Below are positions 45,043-53,150 of a DNA stretch of 64,000 nt, in pieces. The stretch's first letter is position 1, and the number at the start of each line of letters is the position of its first letter. Position numbers and translations under genes: made by a program. The notes under the pieces were generated by a model. The model worked only from the letters and a program-made list of their open reading frames with translations, did not search any database and had not been told where the DNA came from. The stretch is from Anaerovirgula multivorans (GTDB lineage Bacteria; Bacillota; Clostridia; Peptostreptococcales; Natronincolaceae). Location: assembly GCF_900188145.1 (NCBI RefSeq), contig NZ_FZOJ01000005.1, positions 186,001 through 250,000 of the forward strand, written 5' to 3'.

Positions 45043-46356
45043 TGAATAGAAGCTGAACTCATAGAGACAGAAAGAATTAAGAATACTTAATTCTTTCTTT
45101 TTTTTTTGTAACTTTTCCGTTCCAATAAGTGTCATTAATTTAGTATGCTCAATTAGTTTTTCTTCTTCTAAGTATTTAATAACCAACTCCAAATACGTCT
45201 TATCAGGAATAATGGTTTTTGATAACGACTGAATCAGTTTAAGCATCAAATCATCATTCATTCCTTTATTATAGGTTGCTAGTCCAACTAAGTTAAACTT
45301 CAACAAGCCGTAAACAATGCATAATTTCAAATACCAAGTCCATATATCATTCAATTTGAATATTTCGTTACTGTAAGTAAAAACATAATTCACAAGAAAG
45401 TTTTCTAAGATATAGGATTTTTTATCTAAATAAGGCTTTAGATATTTTTCATAGTTGCTATTATAGTACTTTTCCAACTCCTTATCTTTCACACCTGCGA
45501 AGACGTCTAGGACTTGCATTAAACACTCTATGTATCGCTTCGAAAAAAATCTGATACTGTCGCCCTCTTTAAACTTCATTGAAAGTATAGTATTTAAATG
45601 ATGAAACTGCTGTCTGTTCTGAAGTTGATGTTTATTTTTTGCGGTTTTAAATTCTCGTAGCTTAAGGGTATCACTTGCCTCTTTAATTCTAGATAGTACT
45701 TCTTCGTAATGAAGACTTGAAAAATCAATGTTCCCTACAACTTTATTCAAGAAGCAACCTACAGTTGCCACCCTTTCACTTAACTCAATTGTTCGAGTTT
45801 GTAAGAGGTCAATAAGCGCTGTTCTGATTTCTTTTACGATTTCTATTTGCTTAAAATCCTCAATGGTAGGTGAACCTATATAAATGTCATTCCACTTTAC
45901 AGTATCCATAACCCACTCGAATTCGATGCCATTTTCATTTAGCAAGGCCAGTTCAGTAGCGACCGAACAAGACATTTCTAATCCGCGTTCTATTACATCG
46001 TTTACTAAGATGGTTGCTCGAGGGTAACTCTTACATGTTTTTGACAAGCTGCTCTCACCCATATTGATGAATATTTGACAAAGATCATTCTGACCTAAAA
46101 ACGGACATACCATTTCGTTATTTAGATTAATAATTGCAAAATCGTCGTCATTGATTGATGTTTTGTTTATAGAAATTCCTGTTTTTACAATTTCTTTAAT
46201 GATCACATTTTCACTGTGAATATATTTCTCATAGGTGCTTTTATCGACGATTATTTTCCATCGTTCACAACAGGTTTCATGACATGTGATTGGATCACAC
46301 TGAAACTTGCTATAATACTTAGGTTGTAATATTTTAAATTTTTTATCAATATCCAT
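45031..46356 (-). CDS. fliB: Flagellin lysine N-methylase
   Basis: 441 residues. The N-terminal Cys set CDPITCHETCCERWK, then CPFLGQNDLCQIF and CKSYPR, is the FliB signature. The enzyme methylates lysines of flagellin in the cytoplasm before export. It lies 33 kb from the flagellin genes, outside any motility operon. A run of ten A on the coding strand (45098-45107) near the end could shift the frame, and the last 15 residues look irregular. Ribosome site AAGGAG. Confidence 0.85.
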   Translation of the reverse strand: MDIDKKFKILQPKYYSKFQCDPITCHETCCERWKIIVDKSTYEKYIHSENVIIKEIVKTGISINKTSINDDDFAIINLNNEMVCPFLGQNDLCQIFINMGESSLSKTCKSYPRATILVNDVIERGLEMSCSVATELALLNENGIEFEWVMDTVKWNDIYIGSPTIEDFKQIEIVKEIRTALIDLLQTRTIELSERVATVGCFLNKVVGNIDFSSLHYEEVLSRIKEASDTLKLREFKTAKNKHQLQNRQQFHHLNTILSMKFKEGDSIRFFSKRYIECLMQVLDVFAGVKDKELEKYYNSNYEKYLKPYLDKKSYILENFLVNYVFTYSNEIFKLNDIWTWYLKLCIVYGLLKFNLVGLATYNKGMNDDLMLKLIQSLSKTIIPDKTYLELVIKYLEEEKLIEHTKLMTLIGTEKLQKKKKELSILNSFCLYEFSFYSLIC

Positions 46357-46604
46357 ATTCTTATGTAATCTCCTTATTAAAAATTATTGAACCTTTATGT
46401 TGGTGTTATTCTTTTACATCCAGATTTTTTCTTCTGAATTTGGATTGTTTGGAATATAATTTTCCACTAGAATACAATCTACTTATATTAAAACACTATA
46501 ATCTTCTAAATTCAAATCAATAATTATGACGGTGCAACCACACTGCGCCTGCACAAACAATTAACACAAAAATATTTGAAAAATCTTGACAAATACCTAT
46601 AATT

Positions 46605-46645
46605 GAGATATGACAGTGTGATATAATACTGTCATATCTCTTTTT
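46605..46645 (+). terminator. Terminator-like hairpin upstream of arsR
   Basis: GAGATATGACAGT and ACTGTCATATCTC with a ten-base loop, then five T. There is no plus-strand gene before it, so it may end a short transcript or be an attenuator. Confidence 0.6.
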
Positions 46646-46788
46646 GGGTTTTGGGGTGCAATTAGGGAAAGTGCAATGATATTTTGTAATAATCCTGCAC
46701 ATAAATATCATTCTGTACCAGATATAACTTTTGAGCAAAAGCTTAGATAAAACAACTTATATAATTGTACAATTATTTGGATAAGTTA

Positions 46789-46817
46789 TTGACAATCTTA
46801 ATTAAGTATAGTATATT
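46789..46817 (+). promoter_or_regulatory. arsR promoter with operator-like palindrome
   Basis: TTGACA (46789-46794), 17 bases, TATATT (46812-46817). The palindrome CTTAATTAAG (46797-46806) sits in the spacer, a likely site for autoregulation by the ArsR protein. Confidence 0.75.
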
Positions 46818-46855
46818 TTATTTAAGTAGCGACTTATCCCGAAAGGGGCATAAAA

Positions 46856-47197
46856 ATGGAGATGGAACAATATTATGAGGTATTAAAAACAATATCAGAC
46901 GAATCTAGATTTAAAATCATAAATATACTATTAAACTACGACCTATGCGTTGGAGGTTTAGCAAAACAGCTTAATATATCTAAACCGGCTGTCTCTCAGC
47001 ATCTTCAGGTGCTAAGAAAAATTGGCTTGGTTACGGGAGAAAAAAGAGGCTACTATACACATTACGTTGTAAATCGGTCTCTTTTGAAGCAGGTTGGTGA
47101 AAAAATAATTGAAATTGCATCAAAATCATATAACGGTGGATGTCAACGCGAACAAACTGGTGAATGTGAATGCCAATGTCAGTGTAACAAAAGATAA
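46856..47197 (+). CDS. ArsR-family repressor with Cys-rich tail
   Basis: 113 residues. Winged helix: LKTISDESRFKIINILLN, LNISKPAVSQHLQVLRKIG and a wing around GEKRGYYTHYVVN. After the HTH domain comes CQREQTGECECQCQCNKR with five Cys, which would bind a soft metal or metalloid. The usual ArsR site in helix 3 (CVC) is not present; LCVGGLA has one Cys. It heads the metal locus that follows and probably controls it. Confidence 0.85.
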   Translation: MEMEQYYEVLKTISDESRFKIINILLNYDLCVGGLAKQLNISKPAVSQHLQVLRKIGLVTGEKRGYYTHYVVNRSLLKQVGEKIIEIASKSYNGGCQREQTGECECQCQCNKR

Positions 47198-47213
47198 AAT
47201 TTTTTAAACATAA

Positions 47214-47229
47214 GTTAGATTATCCTAAC
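47214..47229. promoter_or_regulatory. GTTAG-N6-CTAAC inverted repeat 1
   Basis: GTTAGATTATCCTAAC, 17 bases after the arsR stop. One of four copies with fixed 16-base length (also 47345, 47581, 47698). Confidence 0.6.
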
Positions 47230-47273
47230 AATTGCTAATGAGGCGGACACTTGTTAAATTTTTTTGTTTTGTT

Positions 47274-47292
47274 GATAATGAATTTCAATATC
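47274..47292. promoter_or_regulatory. Fur-like box 1 of the metal locus
   Basis: GATAATGAATTTCAATATC agrees with the 19-base Fur consensus at 15 positions by eye. Confidence 0.5.
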
Positions 47293-47344
47293 AATATCCC
47301 TCTTAATTAATCCTTCAGTGCAGAAGGATTAATTAAGGCAACAA

Positions 47345-47360
47345 GTTAGAACATTCTAAC
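47345..47360. promoter_or_regulatory. GTTAG-N6-CTAAC inverted repeat 2
   Basis: GTTAGAACATTCTAAC, 21 bases before the broken ABC gene copy. Confidence 0.6.
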
Positions 47361-47380
47361 TGATAGGTTGGTGAATTAAA

Positions 47381-47551
47381 GTGTTAGTTGCAGAAAATCT
47401 TAATTTTAACTATGGTAAACAAAATATTATGGGCAGTATAAAATTTACAACTGAAAAAGAGGCAAGTTATTTCACTGATTAGGTTCAAACGATTCGGGGG
47501 AAAGTCAATACTTCTATTGGGCTTATGAGGTTTGATTCCTGTAAATCGGTG
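47381..47551 (+). pseudogene. Truncated duplicate of the ABC ATPase gene
   Basis: Starts with GTG and reads LVAENLNFNYGKQNIM, the same as the intact gene at 47740 (LVTKNLSFNYGKQNIL), loses a base before the Walker A region and stops at 47480. By base identity it can be followed to about 47551, where the duplicate joins a second copy of the arsR 3' end (GTGTAACAAGAGAT). Confidence 0.8.
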
Positions 47552-47580
47552 TAACAAGAGATTGTTTTTTTGGAGCATAA

Positions 47581-47596
47581 GTTAGACGATACTAAC
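47581..47596. promoter_or_regulatory. GTTAG-N6-CTAAC inverted repeat 3
   Basis: GTTAGACGATACTAAC, in the second unit of the duplication, matching repeat 1 by position. Confidence 0.6.
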
Positions 47597-47652
47597 ATTT
47601 GTGAATATAAGCACTTATGCTACGCAGAGAGACTTTTTTTTATTCGCTTATC

Positions 47653-47671
47653 GATAATGAGTATCAATATC
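47653..47671. promoter_or_regulatory. Fur-like box 2 of the metal locus
   Basis: GATAATGAGTATCAATATC agrees with the Fur consensus at 16 of 19 positions by eye. Confidence 0.55.
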
Positions 47672-47697
47672 AACTTATTCTCTTTACTTAAATATAA

Positions 47698-47713
47698 GTT
47701 AGTATATTCTAAC
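47698..47713. promoter_or_regulatory. GTTAG-N6-CTAAC inverted repeat 4
   Basis: GTTAGTATATTCTAAC, 27 bases before the intact ABC ATPase gene. Confidence 0.6.
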
Positions 47714-47739
47714 TATAATTAAAAGGCTGGTGAATTGTT

Positions 47740-48558
47740 ATGTTAGTTACAAAAAACCTTAGTTTTAACTACGGTAAACAAAATATTTTGGACAATGTAA
47801 ATTTTATAGCCGAAAAAGGGCAAGTTATTTCACTGATTGGCCCGAATGGTTCGGGAAAGTCAACACTGCTGCGCTGTTTATGCGGCTTGATTCCTGTAAA
47901 AAGAAGTTCGGTGTTTTTGTTTGACAGGCCCATAGAAACATTGGGAGCAAAGGAAATTGCCAGAAAAGTAGCCTTCCTTCCGCAATCTCATGAGCGATTG
48001 CAAGGCGTGACAGTGTACGAACTGGTTTCTATGGGTAGAGCCCCCTACCACCGCTCCGGCTGGGTAAATACCAAGGAAGATCAGGAGAAAATAGCATGGG
48101 CTATCGACTACATGCAAATCGGCCATCTGACGCACCGACTGGCAGAAATGCTGTCTGGGGGAGAAAAACAGCGTGCTTGGATTGCCATGGTGCTCGCTCA
48201 GGACACGCCGATTATTCTATTGGACGAACCGGTTACATATATGGATTTGAAGTACCAATGCGAGCTGCTTAGAACGATAAAAGATTTGAAAGACAATTTC
48301 CAAAAAACCGTTGTTGCGGTTTTTCATGACATCAACCACGCTATTGAGATATCCGATTCTGTATATCTTCTGAAAAATGGACACGTTTATAAGGCTGGGG
48401 GCAGCGAGCAGGTGATTACAGAACAGGCTATTAAAGATGTGTATGGGGTATATGCACATATTTGCAAGTTTAAAAGATGTTGCCGCAATGTAGTTGTTCC
48501 GGCGGGTGTACATGACGGTTCAATGGACACTCCGCTTGAAAACTTACAAATAAAATAA
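47740..48558 (+). CDS. ABC transporter ATPase, FecE/BtuD type
   Basis: 272 residues. Walker A GPNGSGKST, Q-loop LPQSHERL, signature LSGGEKQRAWIAMVLAQ and Walker B IILLDEPVTYMD place it with iron-siderophore, haem and cobalamin importers. The C-terminus carries an unusual KFKRCCRNVVV stretch with two Cys. The true partner permease is at 51389, four genes on. Start at the ATG 27 bases after the fourth inverted repeat; the ribosome site is weak (GGCTGGTG). From here to 56 kb the sequence is more GC-rich than before. Confidence 0.9.
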   Translation: MLVTKNLSFNYGKQNILDNVNFIAEKGQVISLIGPNGSGKSTLLRCLCGLIPVKRSSVFLFDRPIETLGAKEIARKVAFLPQSHERLQGVTVYELVSMGRAPYHRSGWVNTKEDQEKIAWAIDYMQIGHLTHRLAEMLSGGEKQRAWIAMVLAQDTPIILLDEPVTYMDLKYQCELLRTIKDLKDNFQKTVVAVFHDINHAIEISDSVYLLKNGHVYKAGGSEQVITEQAIKDVYGVYAHICKFKRCCRNVVVPAGVHDGSMDTPLENLQIK

Positions 48559-48577
48559 AGAAAGAGGATGATCAGAT

Positions 48578-49492
48578 TTGATACGTATTATGATTCACAC
48601 TCCAGTTAACTTAAGAGGTCGTATGCTGGATTATTTAAAGAATAATCTACCCGACCTGGAAAAAAACATCGGTGATAAAATTGCGCTCTACACACCACAT
48701 GATCCCGAATATTCTTTGGATTGCAGCGAGGAATGGCTAGGGCCTTCTATTGAAAAAGGAATTGTTCCCGACTTGATGGTAACCCACGCCTCTGAATTTG
48801 CCACTTTAAGAAACAGAGTAGAAAGCGGCTTACTTTCAGATTTGGCAGGCCGGTATGCAAATGAAAACCCAGTAAGAGAAGAATTAAACATGCTGACAGA
48901 TCCTCATGGATTGTTTTATCCCCTATTTGTAGTCCCTCTGGCTATGTTCTATAACACGAAAAAAATAAAGGAGGAGGAATTGAAACACTCTTGGACTGAT
49001 CTCTTTAATGAAAAATTTAAAATTATATTTCCTGAACGAGATAAACCCTTAAGCAGAGCGGTAGGAGCCTATTTAAAACATGAATTTCCGGAACAATTTC
49101 CTGAATTTGAAAAAAGAGCCGTATATGAAGGCTCTCCGACGAATGTCATTAAGTCGGTTGCTTCAGGAGAATATGATATGGGCATGACTAATTTATCATT
49201 TGCTCTAATGGCAGAAAGCAGAAGTATTTCGATTAATTATCCCCAAGAAGGATTTGTTCTTTTACCACAGGTTCTTGTGTGGAAAAAAGGTGCTGATGAA
49301 AAACTTAAAATTATTGCCGATCTGCTGATGGGCGAGGAAATGCAAAATTACCTGAGTGAGCAGGGAACCTGGCCGACACGTAAGGATATTCCAATGTGTG
49401 ACACGATTGCATATAACCAGCAATTGACAAACTGGCAAGGTTGGGATGCCTATACAAAAGCAGTTTCCGAGTTTGACAAATTTTCTGTGTAA
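48578..49492 (+). CDS. Substrate-binding-like protein without signal peptide
   Basis: 304 residues of the type 2 periplasmic-binding fold, similar to iron(III) and sulphonate/molybdate binders: PLFVVPLAMFYNTKKI, GSPTNVIKSVASGEYDMGM and PQEGFVLLPQVLVWKKGA. It begins MIRIMIHTPVNLRGRML with no signal sequence or lipobox, so it should stay in the cytoplasm. The TTG start has AGAGGATG at good distance, and no upstream frame could add a signal. A cytosolic binding protein beside an importer ATPase suggests a carrier or sensor of the imported compound. Confidence 0.7.
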   Translation: MIRIMIHTPVNLRGRMLDYLKNNLPDLEKNIGDKIALYTPHDPEYSLDCSEEWLGPSIEKGIVPDLMVTHASEFATLRNRVESGLLSDLAGRYANENPVREELNMLTDPHGLFYPLFVVPLAMFYNTKKIKEEELKHSWTDLFNEKFKIIFPERDKPLSRAVGAYLKHEFPEQFPEFEKRAVYEGSPTNVIKSVASGEYDMGMTNLSFALMAESRSISINYPQEGFVLLPQVLVWKKGADEKLKIIADLLMGEEMQNYLSEQGTWPTRKDIPMCDTIAYNQQLTNWQGWDAYTKAVSEFDKFSV

Positions 49493-49509
49493 AGAAAGGG
49501 GAAAACAAA

Positions 49510-50106
49510 ATGATTAAGTCAGATAATTATTCAAAGTTACAGCCCATGTACCCACTCCTGATCCAACAATTTGTAGATGACTATAATCTCAGAGAAGGGA
49601 TTGCCGTGGACATTGGCGTGGGTCCCGGGTGGCTGGGAATGGAAATGGCCAAGATCACCAATATGAAAATTGTTTTCCTGGACATCAGTCAGGAATCCTT
49701 GGATTTGGCAAAAAAGAATTTTGAAGCGCTGGACGTTGACAACGAGGCAGATTTCATCAATGCCGATGTCCAAGCACTTCCTATGGATGACAACTTTGCC
49801 GACTTTATAATGAGCAGAGGTTCCATTTGGTTCTGGAAAGAGCCGGAAAAAGGACTGCGGGAAATTCATAGGATTTTAAAGCCGGGCGGGGTTGCGGTAG
49901 TCGGCGGCGGACTGGGAAGATATCTTCCTGAAACCATGCGGATCAGATTACAGGAGACTCTCAAACAAGGGCTAATTGAAAGAAAAGAGAAAAGGCCAAG
50001 CCTTGAAGAATTTGAAGCCATGGTGCAGAAATCCGGACTATCTAATTATCGAATTATGACGGATGGAGACACAAGCAGCGGTAAATGGGTTGAGATTGGA
50101 AAATAA
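49510..50106 (+). CDS. Class I SAM-dependent methyltransferase
   Basis: 198 residues. SAM-binding motif I is VDIGVGPGWLGMEMA, motif II follows at IVFLDISQESLDLAKKN, then NADVQALPMDDNFADFI and LKPGGVAVVGGGLG. The substrate is unknown; the motif set is that of UbiE/Methyltransf_11 small-molecule enzymes. It lies between two binding-protein genes and shares their operon (17- and 27-base gaps), so it may modify a metal ligand or metalloid. Confidence 0.85.
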   Translation: MIKSDNYSKLQPMYPLLIQQFVDDYNLREGIAVDIGVGPGWLGMEMAKITNMKIVFLDISQESLDLAKKNFEALDVDNEADFINADVQALPMDDNFADFIMSRGSIWFWKEPEKGLREIHRILKPGGVAVVGGGLGRYLPETMRIRLQETLKQGLIERKEKRPSLEEFEAMVQKSGLSNYRIMTDGDTSSGKWVEIGK

Positions 50107-50133
50107 AATATGCATATGTGAGGAGGAATAAAA

Positions 50134-51114
50134 ATGAAACGGAAAAAAATCACAGTTGTACTGGCAATAGTTTTGGTATTGGTAATTGCACTTGTCGGAT
50201 GCGGCGACAGTTCCCATCCCCAGTCTACAACTTCGTCGGATGGTCATCAAACAGATATGCAAACAAAAAACACGGTTAAGGACGACCTCGGACGGGAGGT
50301 AACGATCCCGGAAAATCCCCAAAGAATATTGGCCTTAAATGGCAATACCATGGAAGCACTTTTTAATCTGGGGATTACTCCTGTCGGAAAGGTTGAAGAG
50401 TACAAGATAAGGCAGGAAGGTGTCGAACTGCCGTCAGTTGGAGCTGCTGGTAATATTAACATCGAGGCTGTTTATAAGTTGCAGCCGGATTTGATTATTG
50501 CTCATGCAAGAAAACAGAATAATCTTGTTAAAGAATTGGAGAATACCGGGGCAACAGTTTACTATTTTAACCCGGATTCTGTTGGCAAGAACCCTTTAAT
50601 TGATGTAAATACTTCTTTAGGTGATTTATTAGACAAACAGGAAGCGGCCCAAGCGTATATTGAACATATTACTTCCATCGCAGAAGAGTTAAAACAACAA
50701 ATATCTGAGCAAACCGACATTAAAACTGCAATCCTTATCCAGGATGGTGATACCATCACTGCCGCACAAACAACTACCGGATATGGATCAGTACTTACGC
50801 TTCTTGGTATTGAAAATATTGTGCCTGAAAACCTGCCATCTTCCGGTAAAGAAAACTGGGTACCATTTGATATTGAAAGTATTCTGGCAAATAATCCTGA
50901 TCTTGTTTTAATCTTAGCACCAAGTAATGATCCTGAAAATAATAAGGCAGTGCTTAAAAAATTTAAAAACGATCAAAAATGGGCTGGCTTGGATGCAGTT
51001 AAAAATGATAAAATCACAATTTTACCGTTCAAGGTGAATCCATTCAGATCATCTGCAGAAACCATGCTGAAAACAACTGCAGAAACAATATTGAAAATCA
51101 GCCAACAGCCTTAA
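50134..51114 (+). CDS. ABC importer substrate-binding lipoprotein, FecB/BtuF type
   Basis: 326 residues with lipoprotein signal VLVIALVGCGDSS, then a class III binding fold: TVKDDLGREVTIPENPQRIL, the ALNGNTMEALFNLG segment, LQPDLIIAHARKQN, and the C-terminal half (PSSGKENWVPFDIESIL, AVKNDKITILPFKVNP). It takes up an iron complex, haem or cobalamin. Start after GAGGAGG. A truncated copy of its N-terminal half follows. Confidence 0.88.
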   Translation: MKRKKITVVLAIVLVLVIALVGCGDSSHPQSTTSSDGHQTDMQTKNTVKDDLGREVTIPENPQRILALNGNTMEALFNLGITPVGKVEEYKIRQEGVELPSVGAAGNINIEAVYKLQPDLIIAHARKQNNLVKELENTGATVYYFNPDSVGKNPLIDVNTSLGDLLDKQEAAQAYIEHITSIAEELKQQISEQTDIKTAILIQDGDTITAAQTTTGYGSVLTLLGIENIVPENLPSSGKENWVPFDIESILANNPDLVLILAPSNDPENNKAVLKKFKNDQKWAGLDAVKNDKITILPFKVNPFRSSAETMLKTTAETILKISQQP

Positions 51115-51128
51115 TTTTAAGGTGAATT

Positions 51129-51239
51129 GAGGAATATAAAATCAGAGAAGAAGGTATCGATTTGCTTTCACTGGTATCATATACTAATGTAAATGCCGAA
51201 GCGGTATATGAACCCGAACTGGACATTATTAAACGATAA
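51129..51239 (+). pseudogene. Truncated duplicate of the FecB-type gene
   Basis: The frame EEYKIREEGIDLLSLVSY and TNVNAEAVYEPELDIIKR is the counterpart of EEYKIRQEGVELPSVGAA.. in the intact protein (about residues 89-125), ending in a stop. No start codon belongs to it. Confidence 0.75.
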
Positions 51240-51261
51240 ATAAACACCGTTTAAAAGTATC

Positions 51262-51305
51262 TGTGGAACGATGGGACTGTCTTTTCCCCTCGTTCCACAT
51301 TATTT
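51262..51305 (+). terminator. Hairpin between binding protein and permease genes
   Basis: TGTGGAACGA and TCGTTCCACA around an 18-base loop, then TTATTTAAA. It may lower permease expression against the binding protein. Confidence 0.55.
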
Positions 51306-51388
51306 AAAAGCACAAATTTATTAGCAGAGCAATATTTTCTACTATTTAAACAATTTCAAAAATGTACTTTGATGAGGAGGTATATCTG

Positions 51389-52414
51389 TTGAATAAAATT
51401 GAAAAAAAACCTACTCATCTGAAAGCATACCGATTAACAGTTATATTGATAGCGGCGGTCATCCTTGTATTCATAGTTTTCTTGAGCATAGTGACCGGGA
51501 CCATACAATTTTCTGTACATGAAATAATCAGTATGTTGAAAGGTGACCTGCAGGGAAGCCTGGTTAATCAAATAATTTTCAACGTGCGAATGCCCAGAGT
51601 TTTTACAGGGGTATTTGTTGGAATGAATTTGGCGGTTGCGGGTGTTTTGTTGCAGGGTATTTTACGTAATCCAATGGCTTCTCCCAATATTATTGGTGTT
51701 AACGCGGGAGCCGGGTTAGCCGCTGTGATTATTATGACCATATTGCCCGGAAAAATCGGAATGATACCTTTGGTTTCTTTTATTGGAGCTTTGTTGGCAG
51801 TATTGTTAATTTACATGCTTTCTACAGCTTCGGGAAGTTCTAGTACTGTTCATATCGTTTTAGCCGGTATTGCGGTGTCCAACCTTCTAAACGCGGTAAG
51901 TTCCGCATTGATGATGATCAATAGTGATGTATTGGAAATAACCTATTCTTGGTTGCTTGGTAGTCTTTCAGGCCGAAGCTGGACGGCAGTAAATACTATC
52001 TGGCCTTATAGTCTTGTTGCCTTGGCAGCAGCCCTGTTTATCAGTCCGAAAGTTAATCTTTTTGGATTAGGCGATGAAGTTGCCAGCAGTGTCGGTCTAC
52101 CAATCCGTTTATATAGGATTGTCATTATGATTACTGCAGCTGTATTAGCGGGCAGTGCTGTGAGCGTGACAGGAACTATCGGTTTTGTAGGTCTAATTGC
52201 TCCCCATTCAGCAAGACTTTTAATTGGTAACGATCATCGCTATCTTGTACCACTATCGGCAATACTGGGAGCTATTTTGCTTATTTTATCAGATACCGTT
52301 GCCAGGACAATTTTTCAGCCGGTTGAATTATCGGTGGGTATTATTACATCGGTATTGGGAGCGCCTTTCTTCCTATTGCTTTTGTATAAGAAAGGAAAAG
52401 AAAGGAGGCTTTAA
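51389..52414 (+). CDS. ABC importer permease, FecCD type
   Basis: 341 residues, eight to ten membrane helices; VRMPRVFTGVFVGMNLAVAG, QGILRNPMASPNIIGVNAGAG and GFVGLIAPHSARLLIGNDHR are the FecCD hallmarks, the last one contacting the ATPase. The TTG start at 51389 follows GAGGAGG by eight bases and is preferred to an ATG at 51362 that lies before that site. It must pair with the ATPase at 47740 and lipoprotein at 50134. Confidence 0.9.
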   Translation: MNKIEKKPTHLKAYRLTVILIAAVILVFIVFLSIVTGTIQFSVHEIISMLKGDLQGSLVNQIIFNVRMPRVFTGVFVGMNLAVAGVLLQGILRNPMASPNIIGVNAGAGLAAVIIMTILPGKIGMIPLVSFIGALLAVLLIYMLSTASGSSSTVHIVLAGIAVSNLLNAVSSALMMINSDVLEITYSWLLGSLSGRSWTAVNTIWPYSLVALAAALFISPKVNLFGLGDEVASSVGLPIRLYRIVIMITAAVLAGSAVSVTGTIGFVGLIAPHSARLLIGNDHRYLVPLSAILGAILLILSDTVARTIFQPVELSVGIITSVLGAPFFLLLLYKKGKERRL

Positions 52415-52443
52415 TATATTATGATTTGAAAGGTGAGGTTTTT

Positions 52444-53130
52444 ATGAAATTCATTACGTTTTCCGGACCACCTTCATCCGGAAAAACTTCTGTTATTTTA
52501 AAAGCAATGGAGGAATTAAAGGACAAGCATTTTAAAATTGGAGTATTGAAATTTGACTGTTTAGTAACCGATGACGATAAACTGTATGCTGCGCAGAATA
52601 TTGACAGTAGAGTTGGTATATCAGGTAGTATGTGCCCTGACCATTTTTTTGTTAGCAACATCGATGATTGTCTTAATTGGGGTATCAGGCACTCCTATGA
52701 TATTTTAATCAGTGAAAGTGCAGGACTATGCAATCGCTGTTCACCCCATATTAAAGGATGTACGGCCGTATGTGTCATAGATAACCTAATGGGCATCAAT
52801 ACGCCCAAAAAAATCGGTCCTATGCTCAAAATGGCAGATATTATTGTGATTACAAAGGGAGATATTGTTTCACAGGCAGAAAGAGAGATATTTGCATTAA
52901 AAATCAGACAGGCCAATCCGGATGGAATTATATTACACGTCAACGGGATTACAGGTCAAGGAGCTAGTGAGTTAGCGGTACTAATAGAGAATGCCACACA
53001 GGTTGAAACATTGAAAGGAAAGGAACTGAGAATAAGTATGCCATCTGCTCTTTGTTCATACTGTCTTGGTGAAACGCAGATTGGGATGGATAAACAAAAA
53101 GGGAATATAAGAAAGATGAAGTTAGATTAG
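52444..53130 (+). CDS. HypB/UreG-like GTPase with extra Cys motifs
   Basis: 228 residues. P-loop FSGPPSSGKTSV near residue 5-16, a SESAG segment where HypB/UreG have their metal-linked switch, and a TKGD base-specificity motif. Between them CNRCSPHIKGC adds three Cys, and the C-terminus has CSYCLGETQIG. SIMIBI GTPases of this kind insert nickel or cobalt into enzymes; no hydrogenase or urease genes are nearby. Start at the ATG after GAAAGGTGAGG. Its place in an importer operon suggests delivery of the imported metal. Confidence 0.75.
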   Translation: MKFITFSGPPSSGKTSVILKAMEELKDKHFKIGVLKFDCLVTDDDKLYAAQNIDSRVGISGSMCPDHFFVSNIDDCLNWGIRHSYDILISESAGLCNRCSPHIKGCTAVCVIDNLMGINTPKKIGPMLKMADIIVITKGDIVSQAEREIFALKIRQANPDGIILHVNGITGQGASELAVLIENATQVETLKGKELRISMPSALCSYCLGETQIGMDKQKGNIRKMKLD

Positions 53131-53150
53131 GTTGAAAGGAAGTGATTTGA

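Noticed and set aside
51115..51388. Cobalamin riboswitch before the FecCD permease
   Set aside because: No B12-box wording was found here or elsewhere in the metal locus.
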